Source of the DNA: CAYVBE01 sp964572825
Lineage (GTDB): Bacteria; Planctomycetota; Brocadiia; SM23-32
Reading direction: 5' to 3'
NCBI GenBank assembly: GCA_964572825.1
Contig: CAZNGS010000014.1
Location: forward strand, 1-64,000
Length of the DNA: 64,000 nt
This document shows positions 26,929 through 36,405 of the stretch, one piece after another; the first letter of the stretch is position 1, and each line of letters opens with the position of its first letter. The position numbers were made by a program, and so were the translations under genes. The notes beneath the pieces are model-generated. The model saw only the letters and a program-made list of their open reading frames with translations, had not been told where the DNA came from and made no database searches.

Positions 26929-29589
26929 GTGCAGTGGTCCGGCTACCCCCGGCTTCCTTATGCGAACAGTCTGGTCAATCTCCTGGTTGCGGAGCAATCG
27001 GGAGACTGCCCGGGGTCGGAGATGATGCGCGTGCTGGTGCCGGGCGGCGTGCTCTGCCGCCGGGAGGCGGGGGCATGGAAAGCGACCGTGAAGCCGCCTA
27101 CCGCGGCAACGGACGAGTGGACGCACTTCGAGCACGATGCTGGCCGGAGCTGTATCTCCCGGGATGCGCTTGCCGGTCCGCCTGCGTCGCTCCAGTGGGC
27201 GGCTGGATCGAGATGGCCCCTGTATCGGACTTTCCACGACCCGCCCGTGGGCTTCGTCTCATCCGGCGGACGCAACTTCTACTGGGTCACGCGGGCGAAG
27301 GAGCGTTCGGGCGATCCCGATCGCAGCAGGCTTTTCTGCAGGGATGCGTATAACGGAGTGCTCCTGTGGGAGCGGGAGGTTCACGGACCCTCGCGTCCCA
27401 CCTGCATGGTTGCGGCGCAGGGGCGGCTCTACGTGCATTTTCCCGCACGGGACGGGCTGGTGGCCCTGGACGGCCGGACCGGTGAGACGCTGCTGGTTTT
27501 CAGCACCCCGCCGGCGGACTACTGGAGCGTCCTGGCCCACCGGAACGGGGTGCTGGTGGACGGCGGCGGTGGACGACTCCGAGCGTTTGATTCCGACGGC
27601 ACGGCATTGTGGGAGAAAGCCGCCCGGCGCGGACCGGATTCGTTTTTGGTCGGAGAAGGCGCGGTTTTCTTCCTGCGCACGGCCGAAGAAAACGGACAGT
27701 TCGACCTGGTGAGCTGCGGGTTGCGGGATGGAAAGGAGAAGTGGCGGACGAGACTGGAGATATTCCCAACCGGGGAGAGACACGTCACCGAGAGGCCGGC
27801 CATTATTTCCGTTGTGGACGGCCTTCTGATCCTGGGAAGTGCCTCCCGATATGCCAGGCCCCAGAGCGCCGCCAACTACATCTACTCCGCCGAGACCGGG
27901 GGTCTGCTGTTCAAGCACGAATACGTGCCCGCTGGCCACGGCGGCCGAACGGCGAGCGTCTTCCCCCTTGCAGGGCTCGTGTGGGTGAAGACCCGCGACG
28001 CCTGGCGGGGGCTTCATCCACGCAGCGGCCGGGTGGTAAGGAGCATTCCGGAGGTCTCGCATCGCTGCTACCCCGACCACGCCACCGCCCGGCACATCTT
28101 CACCGGCAAGATGGATTTCCTGGACTTCCGCGAGGGCGGGGTGTTCAAGTTCCTGGCGGCCCGAAGTGGCTGCGGGGCCGGTTTCGTCCCCGCGAACGGC
28201 CTCGTGTATTCTCATCCCACGCGCTGCATGTGCTACCCTATGATGCGCGGTTACATGGCCTTCTCCGCCACCGATCCCGAACTGGCCCCGTCGGACACAC
28301 CGGCCCCCCGCCCGGGGCCTGCGTTTGGAAGGGCTCTGTCCGCTCCGGAGCCGACGGGGCGAGACTGGCCAACGCTTCGTCACGACTCCCGGCGGAGCGG
28401 CTCGACCGCCATTGAACTGCCCCTGGACCTCAAATTGAACTGGTCGACCCGCGTGGGGAGCGGGGAACTGTCGAGCCCGGTGGTGGCCGGCGAGACCGCA
28501 TTCGTGGCATGTCCCGACGAACACGCACTTTATGCCCTGGACGCCCATAGCGGCGACATCCGGTGGACGGTCACCGCGGGCGCGCGCATAGACTCGCCGC
28601 CCAGCGTGTGGCGCGGGAGGGTGCTGTTCGGCGCGGCCGACGGTTACGTGTACTGCCTGGATGCGCGCGACGGAGCGCTGGCCTGGCGTTTTCCCGCTGC
28701 CCCGGCCCGACGATTCATCATGGTGCGGGAGCAACTGGAATCTGCCTGGCCGGTCCACGGCAGCGTGCTGGTGCACGACGGAGTGGCCTACTTCGGTGCC
28801 GGCAGGCACACATACGTAGACGGGGGTGTTGTTTTCCACGCGCTGGATGTTGAAAGCGGCCGTGCGTTGTGGCGGCGGCGGCTCTCGGTCGAGAGCGGGT
28901 CGGACCTCTGGGACGTGCCACTGATGCGCGGCCGTGCGGTGTGCATGGGAGCCAGATTGGAGTTCGAACCGGAACGTGGGCAGCGGCCCGCGCGCGCGGG
29001 TGCGCGGATGCTCTGGGCGCCGGCCGGGTTGCTCCAGGACAACACGGCCATAAGGAGCATGAGCGGCCAGGATAACTGGCGGAGGCAATGGTTCTTCGGC
29101 GGCAAGGGCGAAAAGGACCACTTCTGGCGCGATGACCGGGAGGGCTGGAGGGCCAATCTGCTGGCATTCAACAACAACATGGTCTTCGGCGTCCGACAGG
29201 GCTTCAGGATGAATCACCAGAGCGAGGCGGCCGGGACGGTTCCCCTTGCCGACCGGGCGACCTTCCCCTCCGAGGTCTTTGGCATGCCCCTGGAGCGGAA
29301 GGCCGGTACCGGTTGGCTGGCCGAGATGCCCCCGCCGGACCAGGTGCGCCTGAACTCGCTGGTGGCGGCGGGCGGCGCGGTCTTCGTCGCGGGGGCGAGC
29401 GAAAACAGGGGCCTCCTTCATGTTCTGTCGGCGGAAGACGGGGCCGTGCTCAAACGCGTTGAACTGCCCGGTCCTCCGCGCTTCGACGGGGTGGCCGCTG
29501 CCCATGACAGGCTTTTCGTTTGCACGGCGGACGGTCGGCTCATCTGTCTGGGCGGCCGGACAGGATCAGGATTGCACAGTCAGAAGTAG
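26929..29589 (+). CDS. 5'-truncated PQQ-like beta-propeller protein
   Basis: The readable protein (up to 886 residues) matches the intact paralogue at 29599 from residue ~105 of that protein onward (LPYANSLVNLLV against LPYPENFVNLLV, then DEWTHFEHDAGR against DEWTHWSYDASG). The propeller follows, with repeats such as ALYALDAHSGDIRW and GYVYCLDARDGALAWRF. The signal peptide and glycine-rich start of the methyltransferase-like head are missing. Upstream DNA runs straight into the end of the gene at 25629. There is no in-frame ATG before 27022, and the GTG at 26929 has no proper ribosome site. Without a signal peptide the propeller would stay in the cytoplasm, so the gene is probably decaying. 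The stop is 9 bp before the next start. Confidence 0.7.
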   Translation: MQWSGYPRLPYANSLVNLLVAEQSGDCPGSEMMRVLVPGGVLCRREAGAWKATVKPPTAATDEWTHFEHDAGRSCISRDALAGPPASLQWAAGSRWPLYRTFHDPPVGFVSSGGRNFYWVTRAKERSGDPDRSRLFCRDAYNGVLLWEREVHGPSRPTCMVAAQGRLYVHFPARDGLVALDGRTGETLLVFSTPPADYWSVLAHRNGVLVDGGGGRLRAFDSDGTALWEKAARRGPDSFLVGEGAVFFLRTAEENGQFDLVSCGLRDGKEKWRTRLEIFPTGERHVTERPAIISVVDGLLILGSASRYARPQSAANYIYSAETGGLLFKHEYVPAGHGGRTASVFPLAGLVWVKTRDAWRGLHPRSGRVVRSIPEVSHRCYPDHATARHIFTGKMDFLDFREGGVFKFLAARSGCGAGFVPANGLVYSHPTRCMCYPMMRGYMAFSATDPELAPSDTPAPRPGPAFGRALSAPEPTGRDWPTLRHDSRRSGSTAIELPLDLKLNWSTRVGSGELSSPVVAGETAFVACPDEHALYALDAHSGDIRWTVTAGARIDSPPSVWRGRVLFGAADGYVYCLDARDGALAWRFPAAPARRFIMVREQLESAWPVHGSVLVHDGVAYFGAGRHTYVDGGVVFHALDVESGRALWRRRLSVESGSDLWDVPLMRGRAVCMGARLEFEPERGQRPARAGARMLWAPAGLLQDNTAIRSMSGQDNWRRQWFFGGKGEKDHFWRDDREGWRANLLAFNNNMVFGVRQGFRMNHQSEAAGTVPLADRATFPSEVFGMPLERKAGTGWLAEMPPPDQVRLNSLVAAGGAVFVAGASENRGLLHVLSAEDGAVLKRVELPGPPRFDGVAAAHDRLFVCTADGRLICLGGRTGSGLHSQK

Positions 29590-29598
29590 GAGGGCCGG

Positions 29599-32500
29599 AT
29601 GATGGTTGATTCGGAAAGCAGGGCCTGGCGCCTTTTTGCGATTGCTGTGACGTCGACTCTTGTGTGTTATGCGGCCGCGCGGGCGGCCTCCGAACCAGAA
29701 GCGCTGGCGCGGGAGCTCTTTGAAAAGAGCGGCGTCACCGGTGGCCTGGTGGTGCACGTCGGCTGCGGGAACGGCAGGCTCACCGCTGCCTTCCGTGCCG
29801 GAGAGAGCTACATAGTCCACGGACTGGCCCGGGACCGCGCTCAGGTTGACGAGGCGCGGCGTTACGCCGCGTCCCGCGGACTCCACGGTCCGGTTTCCAT
29901 CGCCCGGTGGGGCGGAAATGGGCTTCCCTATCCCGAGAACTTCGTCAACCTCCTCGTGGTTGACGGCGGGGTGGAGCTCCGCCGCCGCGAAATCATGCGC
30001 GCGCTGGCGCCTCGGGGGGTGGCGTGCATCCGGCAGGGCGACCAATGGCGGTGGCTGGAGAAGTCCTGGCCCGAGCGGATGGACGAGTGGACGCACTGGT
30101 CCTACGACGCCAGCGGCAATGCGGTCAGCCACGATGCCCAGGTGGCGCCGCCGCGCGAGATGCAGTGGGTCGCCGGACCGTCCTGGTCCAAGAGCCATAA
30201 CCGCGCTGAGCCGGCCTTCAGCGTGCTGGTGACGGCCGGCGGCCGGACCTACTATGTCGACGACGAAGTGCCCACTTCTCTCTACAACGTTGAAGCGAAA
30301 TGGCATCTGAAAGCGCGGGATGCCTTCAATGGAACTTTTTTGTGGCAACGCCCGCTGGAGCCGTGGGTTGTGCGTACCTGGTTCCTGCGCGGCAACAACG
30401 GCCACGCGTTGACTCGCCTGGTGGCAGTCGGAGACCGCGTCTATGTGCCGCTGGGCAAAGATCAGCCCGTTTCCGCCCTCGACGGTGCCACCGGCGAGGT
30501 GATCCGCACCTATGACGACGGACCGGCCGCCGAAGAAATAATCCATCGCGACGGCGTGCTGGTGGTAGCCGGAAAGGACGAGGTGGTGGGTCTCGCTCCC
30601 GGAACCGGGAAGAGACTCTGGCGCCGCACGGCCGAAGCGACCCACCTTGCAGCCTGGGGCGGCGGGGTGTTTTTCGTGGACAGAACGGGCGGCATGGACC
30701 GGGCCTCCATGGTGTGCGTGGACCTGCACAGCGGCCGCGAACGGTGGGCCTCCAGGCCCCTGCGGGAACTGCTGGCCGAGGCGGGGAACGAGCAGGCCGC
30801 CGACGGGACCTTCAGAATCTCGTGGCGTTATCCCCTGCGCGTGAGCGATGGGGTGGCGCTCGTGCGTTGCGACAGGCCCTGGGGAATCTACATGGCCTTC
30901 GATACGGATGACGGAGAGTTTCTGTGGCATCAACGTTCCGACCAGAGTACCTGGATTGCTAATGGCCTGGTGTGGATGACCCACTTCGGCGGGGGCCTGA
31001 TGAAAGGACACAATCCCCGGACGCTGGAAGTGGAGCGTGAGGTGCATTGCCCGCAGATGAAGGTCATGGGTCACCACGTGCGCTGCTACCCCGGCAAGGC
31101 CACCGACCGTTTCATGCTGGGCAATGAGCGCGGCGTGGAGTTCGTGGATTTTGAGACGGGGGACGTCTGGCTCCACAACTGGGTGCGCGCCACCTGCTGG
31201 CAGGGCATGATGCCCGCCAACGGCATGGTCTACGCCACGCCGCATTCCTGTCGCTGTTACACCGAGGTCATGATCCGCGGCTTCTATGCCCTGGCGCCGC
31301 GACGGTCGGTGGGGCACCCGTTGGACCTGGACGCAACCCCGGCACCGCGACGCCTGGAGCACGGGCCGGCCTACGGGGAAGTCCACGGCCCCCGTCGGCC
31401 GCGTGAGCACGCCGCCGAATGGCCCACCCACCGGCATGATGCCCTGCGAAGCGGCGCAACCGACGCACCTGTACCCCAAGGCCTTGCTGTGCGCTGGAAG
31501 GCTCGGATGGAAGCAAGGCCCGGGGCGCTCAGCATCGCGCGAGGCAAAGTGTTCGTGCCCGTGCCGGGTGCCAGTGCCCTGCGTGCTCTGGACGCGGAGA
31601 CCGGCGAGACAGTCTGGCGCTTTGTGACGGGCGGTCCCATCGACTCCCCGCCCACCGTGTATGGGAATGGGCTCATCTTTGGCTCCGCCGACGGCTCCGT
31701 GTACTGTCTCCGGGCCGACGATGGCGAGCTGGCCTGGCGCTTCCAGGCCGCACCGCTCCAGCGGTGGGTCGGTGTCAAGGGCCGCCTGGAATCGGCCTGG
31801 CCCGTGCACGGGAGCGTCCTCGTCCAGGACGGGGTCGCCTATTTTACAGCGGGTCGCTCCTCGTTCCTTGACGGTGGAATCCACCTGTACGGGCTGGATG
31901 CCCTGACCGGCAAGCCGCTCTACCAGCACCGATTGGACGGCCCGTGGCCGGGTCCCGAGGTGGGCACCAGTAAAGAAACCCCCAACCCCGGTTACGTGGT
32001 GCCCGGCGCCCTGTCCGACGTGATGGTCGGCGATGGAGAGCACGTCTACCTTCGTCATCTCCGGTTCGAACCGCAACTCAACAACAAGGTGGACCTGAAG
32101 CCGCATTACTATCCCGCGCCCGAGCTGACCGGGCAGGAGGAGGGCGGCGACCAGAAGTACTGGGACAACCTGCTGAACGCGCCGCGCCACGCCACCTTTC
32201 ACAACCCGGACTATTACAACCGGTCCTACTACAACAACTGGCCCGGTAAGCGCCTCTACGCCACCGAGGGCCTGCTGGACGACTCCTGGCACAAGCGCTC
32301 CTACTGGTCCTACGGGCAGATCGTGGGCCAGTACCTGGTTTTTCGGGGCGACGTGGGCTACGCCGTCAAGGCCTATCCCTCCGCGTCGCGCAACGGCGGC
32401 GTTAACGCCGGCGCGGGGTACCTGTTCTACGCCGGCCGCACCGACGAGCCGGCGGGGGACGAAAAGCTCTACGCGCTGGACGTGCGGAAGGCTCGCTGGC

Positions 32501-32778
32501 AGAACCGACTGCCGCTGCGGGCGAAAGCCATGCTCCTGGCCGGCGACAGGCTCTACGCTGCCGGCGTGCCGGATTCGGCAGACCCGGCAGGAGCCCTGGC
32601 GGCCCTGGAGGGGCAGAAGGGCGGCCTGCTGTACGTCCTCTCCGTCTCCGACGGCAAGAAGCTGCAAGAGTACAGGCTCGACTCTCCGCCTGTATTCGAG
32701 GGCATGGCGGCGGCCCGGGGCCGCCTGTTTATCGCGACGCGCGCGGGCGAGGTGGTCTGCCTGGCTGCCGCGCAGTGA
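29599..32778 (+). CDS. exported PQQ-like beta-propeller with N-terminal methyltransferase-like domain
   Basis: 1059 residues. A signal peptide covers ~10-31 (LFAIAVTSTLVCYAAARA). Residues ~45-150 look like a class I methyltransferase Rossmann fold (VVHVGCGNGRLTAAF as the glycine-rich loop, VHGLARD after it). From ~165 there is a quinoprotein-like propeller with repeats such as PVSALDGATGEVIRTYDDG and GSVYCLRADDGELAWRFQ. This architecture recurs in planctomycete-like genomes with no assigned role; electron transfer or glycan binding are possible. The ATG at 29599 follows AGGAGGG by 4 bases, and a second ATG is directly after. It ends the long plus-strand run and converges on the membrane protein at 32801. 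Confidence 0.85.
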   Translation: MMVDSESRAWRLFAIAVTSTLVCYAAARAASEPEALARELFEKSGVTGGLVVHVGCGNGRLTAAFRAGESYIVHGLARDRAQVDEARRYAASRGLHGPVSIARWGGNGLPYPENFVNLLVVDGGVELRRREIMRALAPRGVACIRQGDQWRWLEKSWPERMDEWTHWSYDASGNAVSHDAQVAPPREMQWVAGPSWSKSHNRAEPAFSVLVTAGGRTYYVDDEVPTSLYNVEAKWHLKARDAFNGTFLWQRPLEPWVVRTWFLRGNNGHALTRLVAVGDRVYVPLGKDQPVSALDGATGEVIRTYDDGPAAEEIIHRDGVLVVAGKDEVVGLAPGTGKRLWRRTAEATHLAAWGGGVFFVDRTGGMDRASMVCVDLHSGRERWASRPLRELLAEAGNEQAADGTFRISWRYPLRVSDGVALVRCDRPWGIYMAFDTDDGEFLWHQRSDQSTWIANGLVWMTHFGGGLMKGHNPRTLEVEREVHCPQMKVMGHHVRCYPGKATDRFMLGNERGVEFVDFETGDVWLHNWVRATCWQGMMPANGMVYATPHSCRCYTEVMIRGFYALAPRRSVGHPLDLDATPAPRRLEHGPAYGEVHGPRRPREHAAEWPTHRHDALRSGATDAPVPQGLAVRWKARMEARPGALSIARGKVFVPVPGASALRALDAETGETVWRFVTGGPIDSPPTVYGNGLIFGSADGSVYCLRADDGELAWRFQAAPLQRWVGVKGRLESAWPVHGSVLVQDGVAYFTAGRSSFLDGGIHLYGLDALTGKPLYQHRLDGPWPGPEVGTSKETPNPGYVVPGALSDVMVGDGEHVYLRHLRFEPQLNNKVDLKPHYYPAPELTGQEEGGDQKYWDNLLNAPRHATFHNPDYYNRSYYNNWPGKRLYATEGLLDDSWHKRSYWSYGQIVGQYLVFRGDVGYAVKAYPSASRNGGVNAGAGYLFYAGRTDEPAGDEKLYALDVRKARWQNRLPLRAKAMLLAGDRLYAAGVPDSADPAGALAALEGQKGGLLYVLSVSDGKKLQEYRLDSPPVFEGMAAARGRLFIATRAGEVVCLAAAQ

Positions 32779-32800
32779 CCGTGCGGCTGTGCCGGCGGCT

Positions 32801-34759
32801 TCAGAGGATCTCTTCCCAGTGCACCTGGGCCAGGGTGTGGATGATCGCCCATAAGCCCTTGCTCACAAAACTGCCCAGCACCAGCCCTATGCAGAGGCGC
32901 CGTCCGACCCGGTAGAGCCGCGCCCCGCCCAGGTAAACCACGAAGCTCTTGGCCAGCCAGGAGAGGAATATCGAGAACCAGAAACTGGTCACCAGGAATG
33001 CGCCGCTCGTCAGGAATCCCACCGGATGGAGGGGCCACCAGAACAACATTCGGTGCGCGACCACCAGCACGGCCATCACCGCCGCACCCGCCCCGGTCCA
33101 CATCAGCCCCGCATGGCTCGGGGCGGCCCAGGAGCTCGCCACGTTCGCCGTCCATTGCCAGTTGAGCCGCGCCGAGAGGTTGATCCACCAGTCGTGAAGC
33201 GTGCTGGCGCCGTGCCGATAGCCCAGCCCTATTGTGCACAGAGCCCCCACCATGTAGGTCACCACCAGGGCAGCCATCATGGCCCAGAACAGTCCGCGGA
33301 AGCGCCGCCCCGTCAGGTACAGGCCGTGCGCCGAGCCGGACATGGGGGAGTTGCGCAGGTCCGCGTGCCAGCTCAGGTGGCACCCCAGCGCGGTGGACTG
33401 CTCGGCGCCCAAGTTACCCGGCCCCAGCGCGCTCGCAAGCCATACGCTCGGCACGGCGGGCGAGTTGATTCTCGGCAGCCCGCACTGCGCTATGACCCGC
33501 GACATCCCGTAATACACCGCGAACGTGACCACCAGCAGCGCGACGCCGTAGTGAAACCGCAGCCCGATCAGCCGGAACCAGATCAGAGCCACCACCGTGC
33601 CCACGGCCATAACCGCGAACGCCACTGCATAAGGCACCGGCTCTCCCCGGTCGTAGCCGGGCCTTCGGCCCAGGGCGCACTGCACGGCCCGTCCCAGATG
33701 GGTCCGCGCCGCCCACAGGCTCGCCCCGGTGAACACCAGACACGCCCCCATGGACAGGTGCTGCACCTCCGGATTGCCCACGACCCCGTAAAGCATCCAC
33801 TCATTCAGACCGAATCCGTACTCTCGCACGAAAGAACGCAGCGTCCAGGTGACCAGATTCAGGGCCCACAGGCTGAACGCCACCCGATTGGGCACCAGGA
33901 ACACCAGGCCCATGATCACCAGGCTCAGGTTGATCTTCAGGGGCATCGGCCCCAGGCCCGTGATGTTGTGCCGCACTTCGAAGGTCGGAAATGCCTCGAT
34001 GTACGTGTGCAGACCGCGCGACAAACCGATCAGTATTGCGTACCCCAGCCCTATCCAGAACACCTTGTCCCGCGTGATGGACCTTGCGCCGTGTCCCCCC
34101 TCAGCCGTCCGGCACAGCTCCAGGGGAATCTGGGCGATGGGGAAGCTCAGATGCTCGTAGTCTATCCACTGCTTGCGCATGATCATCATGAAGGCGATCA
34201 TGGCCCCGAACAGCGACAGGGCGAAGATGCCCCAGGAGAGCAGCGGTGTCAGCCAGGGCCGCCAGGGGATGGGTTCCCCGGCCGGTATCCCGGCCCAGAA
34301 CTTCTCGATGGCCACCGTGCCGCCGTTCGGGTCCAGGGCGAACAGCCATGAACGGAGGTGCGGATGCACGTGCGTCTCGATTTGGGTGGCCTCCGATACA
34401 AAGTAATAGGGCGCCGACATCGCCGGGACCACGTAGGCGATCAGCCCGGCGGTCACGATCGCTCCCGCGGTGAGCGTCATGGCGGTGATCGTGCGCAACT
34501 CCGCGCCCGTAAGGCCCAGCTTCCCGTGCAGCCGTGCAAGAATCACGTTGAACAGCACGATCAGCCCGGCCAGCAGGAAGACCGGTCCTGACGCGTCGTA
34601 ATCCGCGAACATCCCGCCGGCGTTCAGATAGAATGTCCAGTAGGGAGCGGCCAGCCCGATGAACGCGCAGAGAAGCAGGCCGATTATCACGGCGCGCAGC
34701 GTGAGCCGGGTCCGGGTGCGGGACTGCGGGTCCATCTGGTGGGCCGCTTCATCCGCCAT
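32801..34759 (-). CDS. large polytopic membrane protein, DUF6785/DUF6784-like (OPT-like layout)
   Basis: 652 residues with many hydrophobic segments; I count at least 12. They include RAVIIGLLLCAFIGLAAPYW near the start, WLTPLLSWGIFALSLFGAMI and several after residue 290. SFPIAQIPLEL and YGMSRVIAQCGLPRINSP are likely re-entrant or conserved loops. The layout and motifs fit the uncharacterised DUF6785/DUF6784 inner-membrane proteins of planctomycete-like bacteria, which resemble oligopeptide transporters. This is from memory, not a search. The ATG follows CGGAGAG by 5 bases and the gene has its own promoter. It converges on the propeller gene with a 22-bp gap, so it could import products of the glycan locus. 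Confidence 0.75.
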   Translation of the reverse strand: MADEAAHQMDPQSRTRTRLTLRAVIIGLLLCAFIGLAAPYWTFYLNAGGMFADYDASGPVFLLAGLIVLFNVILARLHGKLGLTGAELRTITAMTLTAGAIVTAGLIAYVVPAMSAPYYFVSEATQIETHVHPHLRSWLFALDPNGGTVAIEKFWAGIPAGEPIPWRPWLTPLLSWGIFALSLFGAMIAFMMIMRKQWIDYEHLSFPIAQIPLELCRTAEGGHGARSITRDKVFWIGLGYAILIGLSRGLHTYIEAFPTFEVRHNITGLGPMPLKINLSLVIMGLVFLVPNRVAFSLWALNLVTWTLRSFVREYGFGLNEWMLYGVVGNPEVQHLSMGACLVFTGASLWAARTHLGRAVQCALGRRPGYDRGEPVPYAVAFAVMAVGTVVALIWFRLIGLRFHYGVALLVVTFAVYYGMSRVIAQCGLPRINSPAVPSVWLASALGPGNLGAEQSTALGCHLSWHADLRNSPMSGSAHGLYLTGRRFRGLFWAMMAALVVTYMVGALCTIGLGYRHGASTLHDWWINLSARLNWQWTANVASSWAAPSHAGLMWTGAGAAVMAVLVVAHRMLFWWPLHPVGFLTSGAFLVTSFWFSIFLSWLAKSFVVYLGGARLYRVGRRLCIGLVLGSFVSKGLWAIIHTLAQVHWEEIL

Positions 34760-34786
34760 GTTTCTCTCCGCTTTCAGTGGGCCAGG

Positions 34787-34816
34787 ATTCTAGCATTACG
34801 GGGCTCCACGCGTCAA
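34787..34816 (-). promoter_or_regulatory. sigma70-like promoter of the membrane-protein gene
   Basis: Read on the minus strand, TTGACG (34816-34811) and TAGAAT (34792-34787) are separated by 18 bases, about 27 bases before the ATG at 34759. The leader would be about 20 bases, enough for the CGGAGAG ribosome site. Confidence 0.6.
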
Positions 34817-35440
34817 AAGCAGGCCCGCCGCCCGGAAGGCGTCTGTAAAAAAAGATGCCGTAAGCAATATCATAGAAAGCTGTTGCGACACATTCGGTTC
34901 GTTTCGTAATCGGGCCGATTGCAGCGGTTTCCGGTTCCCGAACCTCCAACTGGCGATCACGGACGGCACCCGGACGAACACCGACCCGCACTGACACAGT
35001 CGGTCCTGCTCGAGCGCCGCACGCGCGCCGTCGGTCGGCTCTTCTGCGTCAGTCCCCGTGCGGACAGGGGGCGACACAGGCCTGTCATCGGGCCGACACC
35101 GAGGGCCATCTACCGGACGGCGGTGGGTCAGGCCCGGCGATCCTGCGTCCGCCCCAAGGCCCGCCCATAAGCTCTGCCGTCCACCGTGCTCGCCGGGCGG
35201 GCCGTGGATTCGGTCCTGGCATCGGTGATCTGGCTTCAAACGCGGATACACGGCGTACGTCGTTGGAGTGGTGTCGGTCCCATTGATTCGACCCCGTTCT
35301 GCGACGGGCAAGCTTCGAACTCGGTTCTTCGCATCCGCCGCCTATTATAGTCGTTCTTGAAAAATCGTGTGTCCGGGTTGACCGCGTTGGGCGGGAAAAT
35401 TTGGATTTTCTGGCGGAAAGGGGGGCCGTCCACCGGGTTC

Positions 35441-35597
35441 AAAAAGTCCACATACAGCGAGATCGCGGCCAATGCGGCCCCCACCCTGATCGCCATCGCG
35501 TGCGGCCTGCTGGACCGGCAGTTGGCGGCGCAGGCTCGGGCGTTTGAGGAGAGAGACGGTTTCACGGAGAGAATGTACCGGAGCCGACGCAAAAACA
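35441..35597 (+). pseudogene. remnant of a four-helix-bundle suffix-domain protein
   Basis: About 52 codons read STYSEIAANAAPTLIAIA, then LLDRQLAAQARAFEERDGF and TERMYRSRRKNK. This matches my memory of the C-terminal half of the four-helix-bundle suffix proteins related to 23S rRNA intervening-sequence proteins. The N-terminal half is missing. After the basic end the frame continues into non-coding sequence holding the palindromic repeat, so this is a fragment and not a working gene. Confidence 0.55.
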
Positions 35598-35664
35598 AAG
35601 GCCCGCGCCTCCCCCCAGGGTCATTCAAAAGTGCCACGCGCCGTAAAGCCGGCGGGGTAACGAC

Positions 35665-35684
35665 CACAGGCGAGGGCGCCTGTG
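35665..35684. repeat. REP-type palindrome, inverse orientation
   Basis: CACAGGCG and CGCCTGTG flank a 4-base loop (here AGGG) and are followed by GCTACACAC. The reverse complement is identical to the palindrome with its GTGTGTAG flank at 38601-38628, so it is a dispersed copy of the same element. It lacks the second hairpin of those copies. Confidence 0.75.
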
Positions 35685-35811
35685 CTACACACGAATCGCC
35701 CTTTCACCCGGCTGCGCATGATCCGGGCCGGAACCGGGCCTGCGCAGCCGTGACCCGGAAACGACAGCGAAAAACCGATAACTGAATGACCCTGGCCCCG
35801 CCCGGTAGCCC

Positions 35812-35839
35812 TTGACACCCTGCAGGCCCCATTTACAAT
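35812..35839 (+). promoter_or_regulatory. sigma70 promoter upstream of the small membrane protein
   Basis: A perfect TTGACA (35812-35817) and TACAAT (35834-35839) are separated by 16 bases. It points to the gene at 35928, leaving a leader of about 80 bases. It is the closest match to consensus in the window. Confidence 0.75.
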
Positions 35840-35927
35840 GGCGGTTGATATGGAATGTCCCATGGCAGCATAGCATCCCGCGGAGGGTCCGTCTTCACAC
35901 AGGGCCTGTTGAGGAGTTGGCCCGACG

Positions 35928-36221
35928 ATGCCAAAACAGTCCGTTTCCGACAGGCTGAAGTATTTCAACCACACAAATCCGTTCCTGTGGTTGCAGTGCG
36001 CCGTTGCGGGGGGACTCTTCAAGCTTATGATCCCGAGCATGCCTTTATGGGCGTGCTTGCTGATAGCGGTGCCGCCCTTCGTGTTGATGGCGTCCGTTGC
36101 CCGGGCTGGCCGTATAACCCGGCCGCATACGTACTTCACGTGGCGGAACCCCTTTCTCAAGGTCGGCCTGTTCTTCTGGCTGTGGCTGGCTGCGGCGGCG
36201 ATCTTCAGAATCGCCGCCTGA
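35928..36221 (+). CDS. small membrane protein, hypothetical
   Basis: 97 residues with hydrophobic stretches at ~20-60 (LWLQCAVAGGLFKLMIPSMP then LWACLLIAVPPFVLMASVA) and ~78-95 (VGLFFWLWLAAAAIFRIA), so two or three membrane segments. I do not recognise the family. A near-consensus promoter about 90 bp upstream supports a real gene. GAGGAG lies 13 bases before the ATG, which is rather far. Overlapping frames on both strands are longer but basic and repetitive. Confidence 0.55.
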   Translation: MPKQSVSDRLKYFNHTNPFLWLQCAVAGGLFKLMIPSMPLWACLLIAVPPFVLMASVARAGRITRPHTYFTWRNPFLKVGLFFWLWLAAAAIFRIAA

Positions 36222-36405
36222 GGGAAGGCCGGTTCCGGCTCTCGATCGCCGTCGATCGGATCGAGGGAGAGTTGGCCGGGGCGAGCGGGTCCGTCAACCA
36301 GGGCTTGGAGTAGAAAGGCTCCCCGCACGTGCCGAAGTTCGAGCGGTTTCGGCCCGAATAGCGGCGCCCGCGGGCCGACCTGCAGGGACGCAACGGAGGA
36401 GAAAG

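Larger units (their letters stand above)
34760..35927. other. 1.2-kb intergenic region with promoters, a gene remnant and a palindromic repeat
   Basis: No intact gene is convincing here. The open frames at 34919-35170, 35236-35667 and 35357-35785 have poor codon character except for one stretch of the last. From left to right it holds the minus-strand promoter at 34787-34816, a four-helix-bundle remnant at 35441-35597, a REP-type palindrome at 35665-35684 and a plus-strand promoter at 35812-35839. I see nothing recognisable in 34820-35440. Confidence 0.6.

Noticed and set aside
29566..32667. 1033-codon open frame antisense to the propeller gene
   Set aside because: It mirrors the high G/C third positions of the real gene; the translation is Val/His/Gly/Arg-rich without any domain, and the sense strand has a signal peptide and clear repeats.
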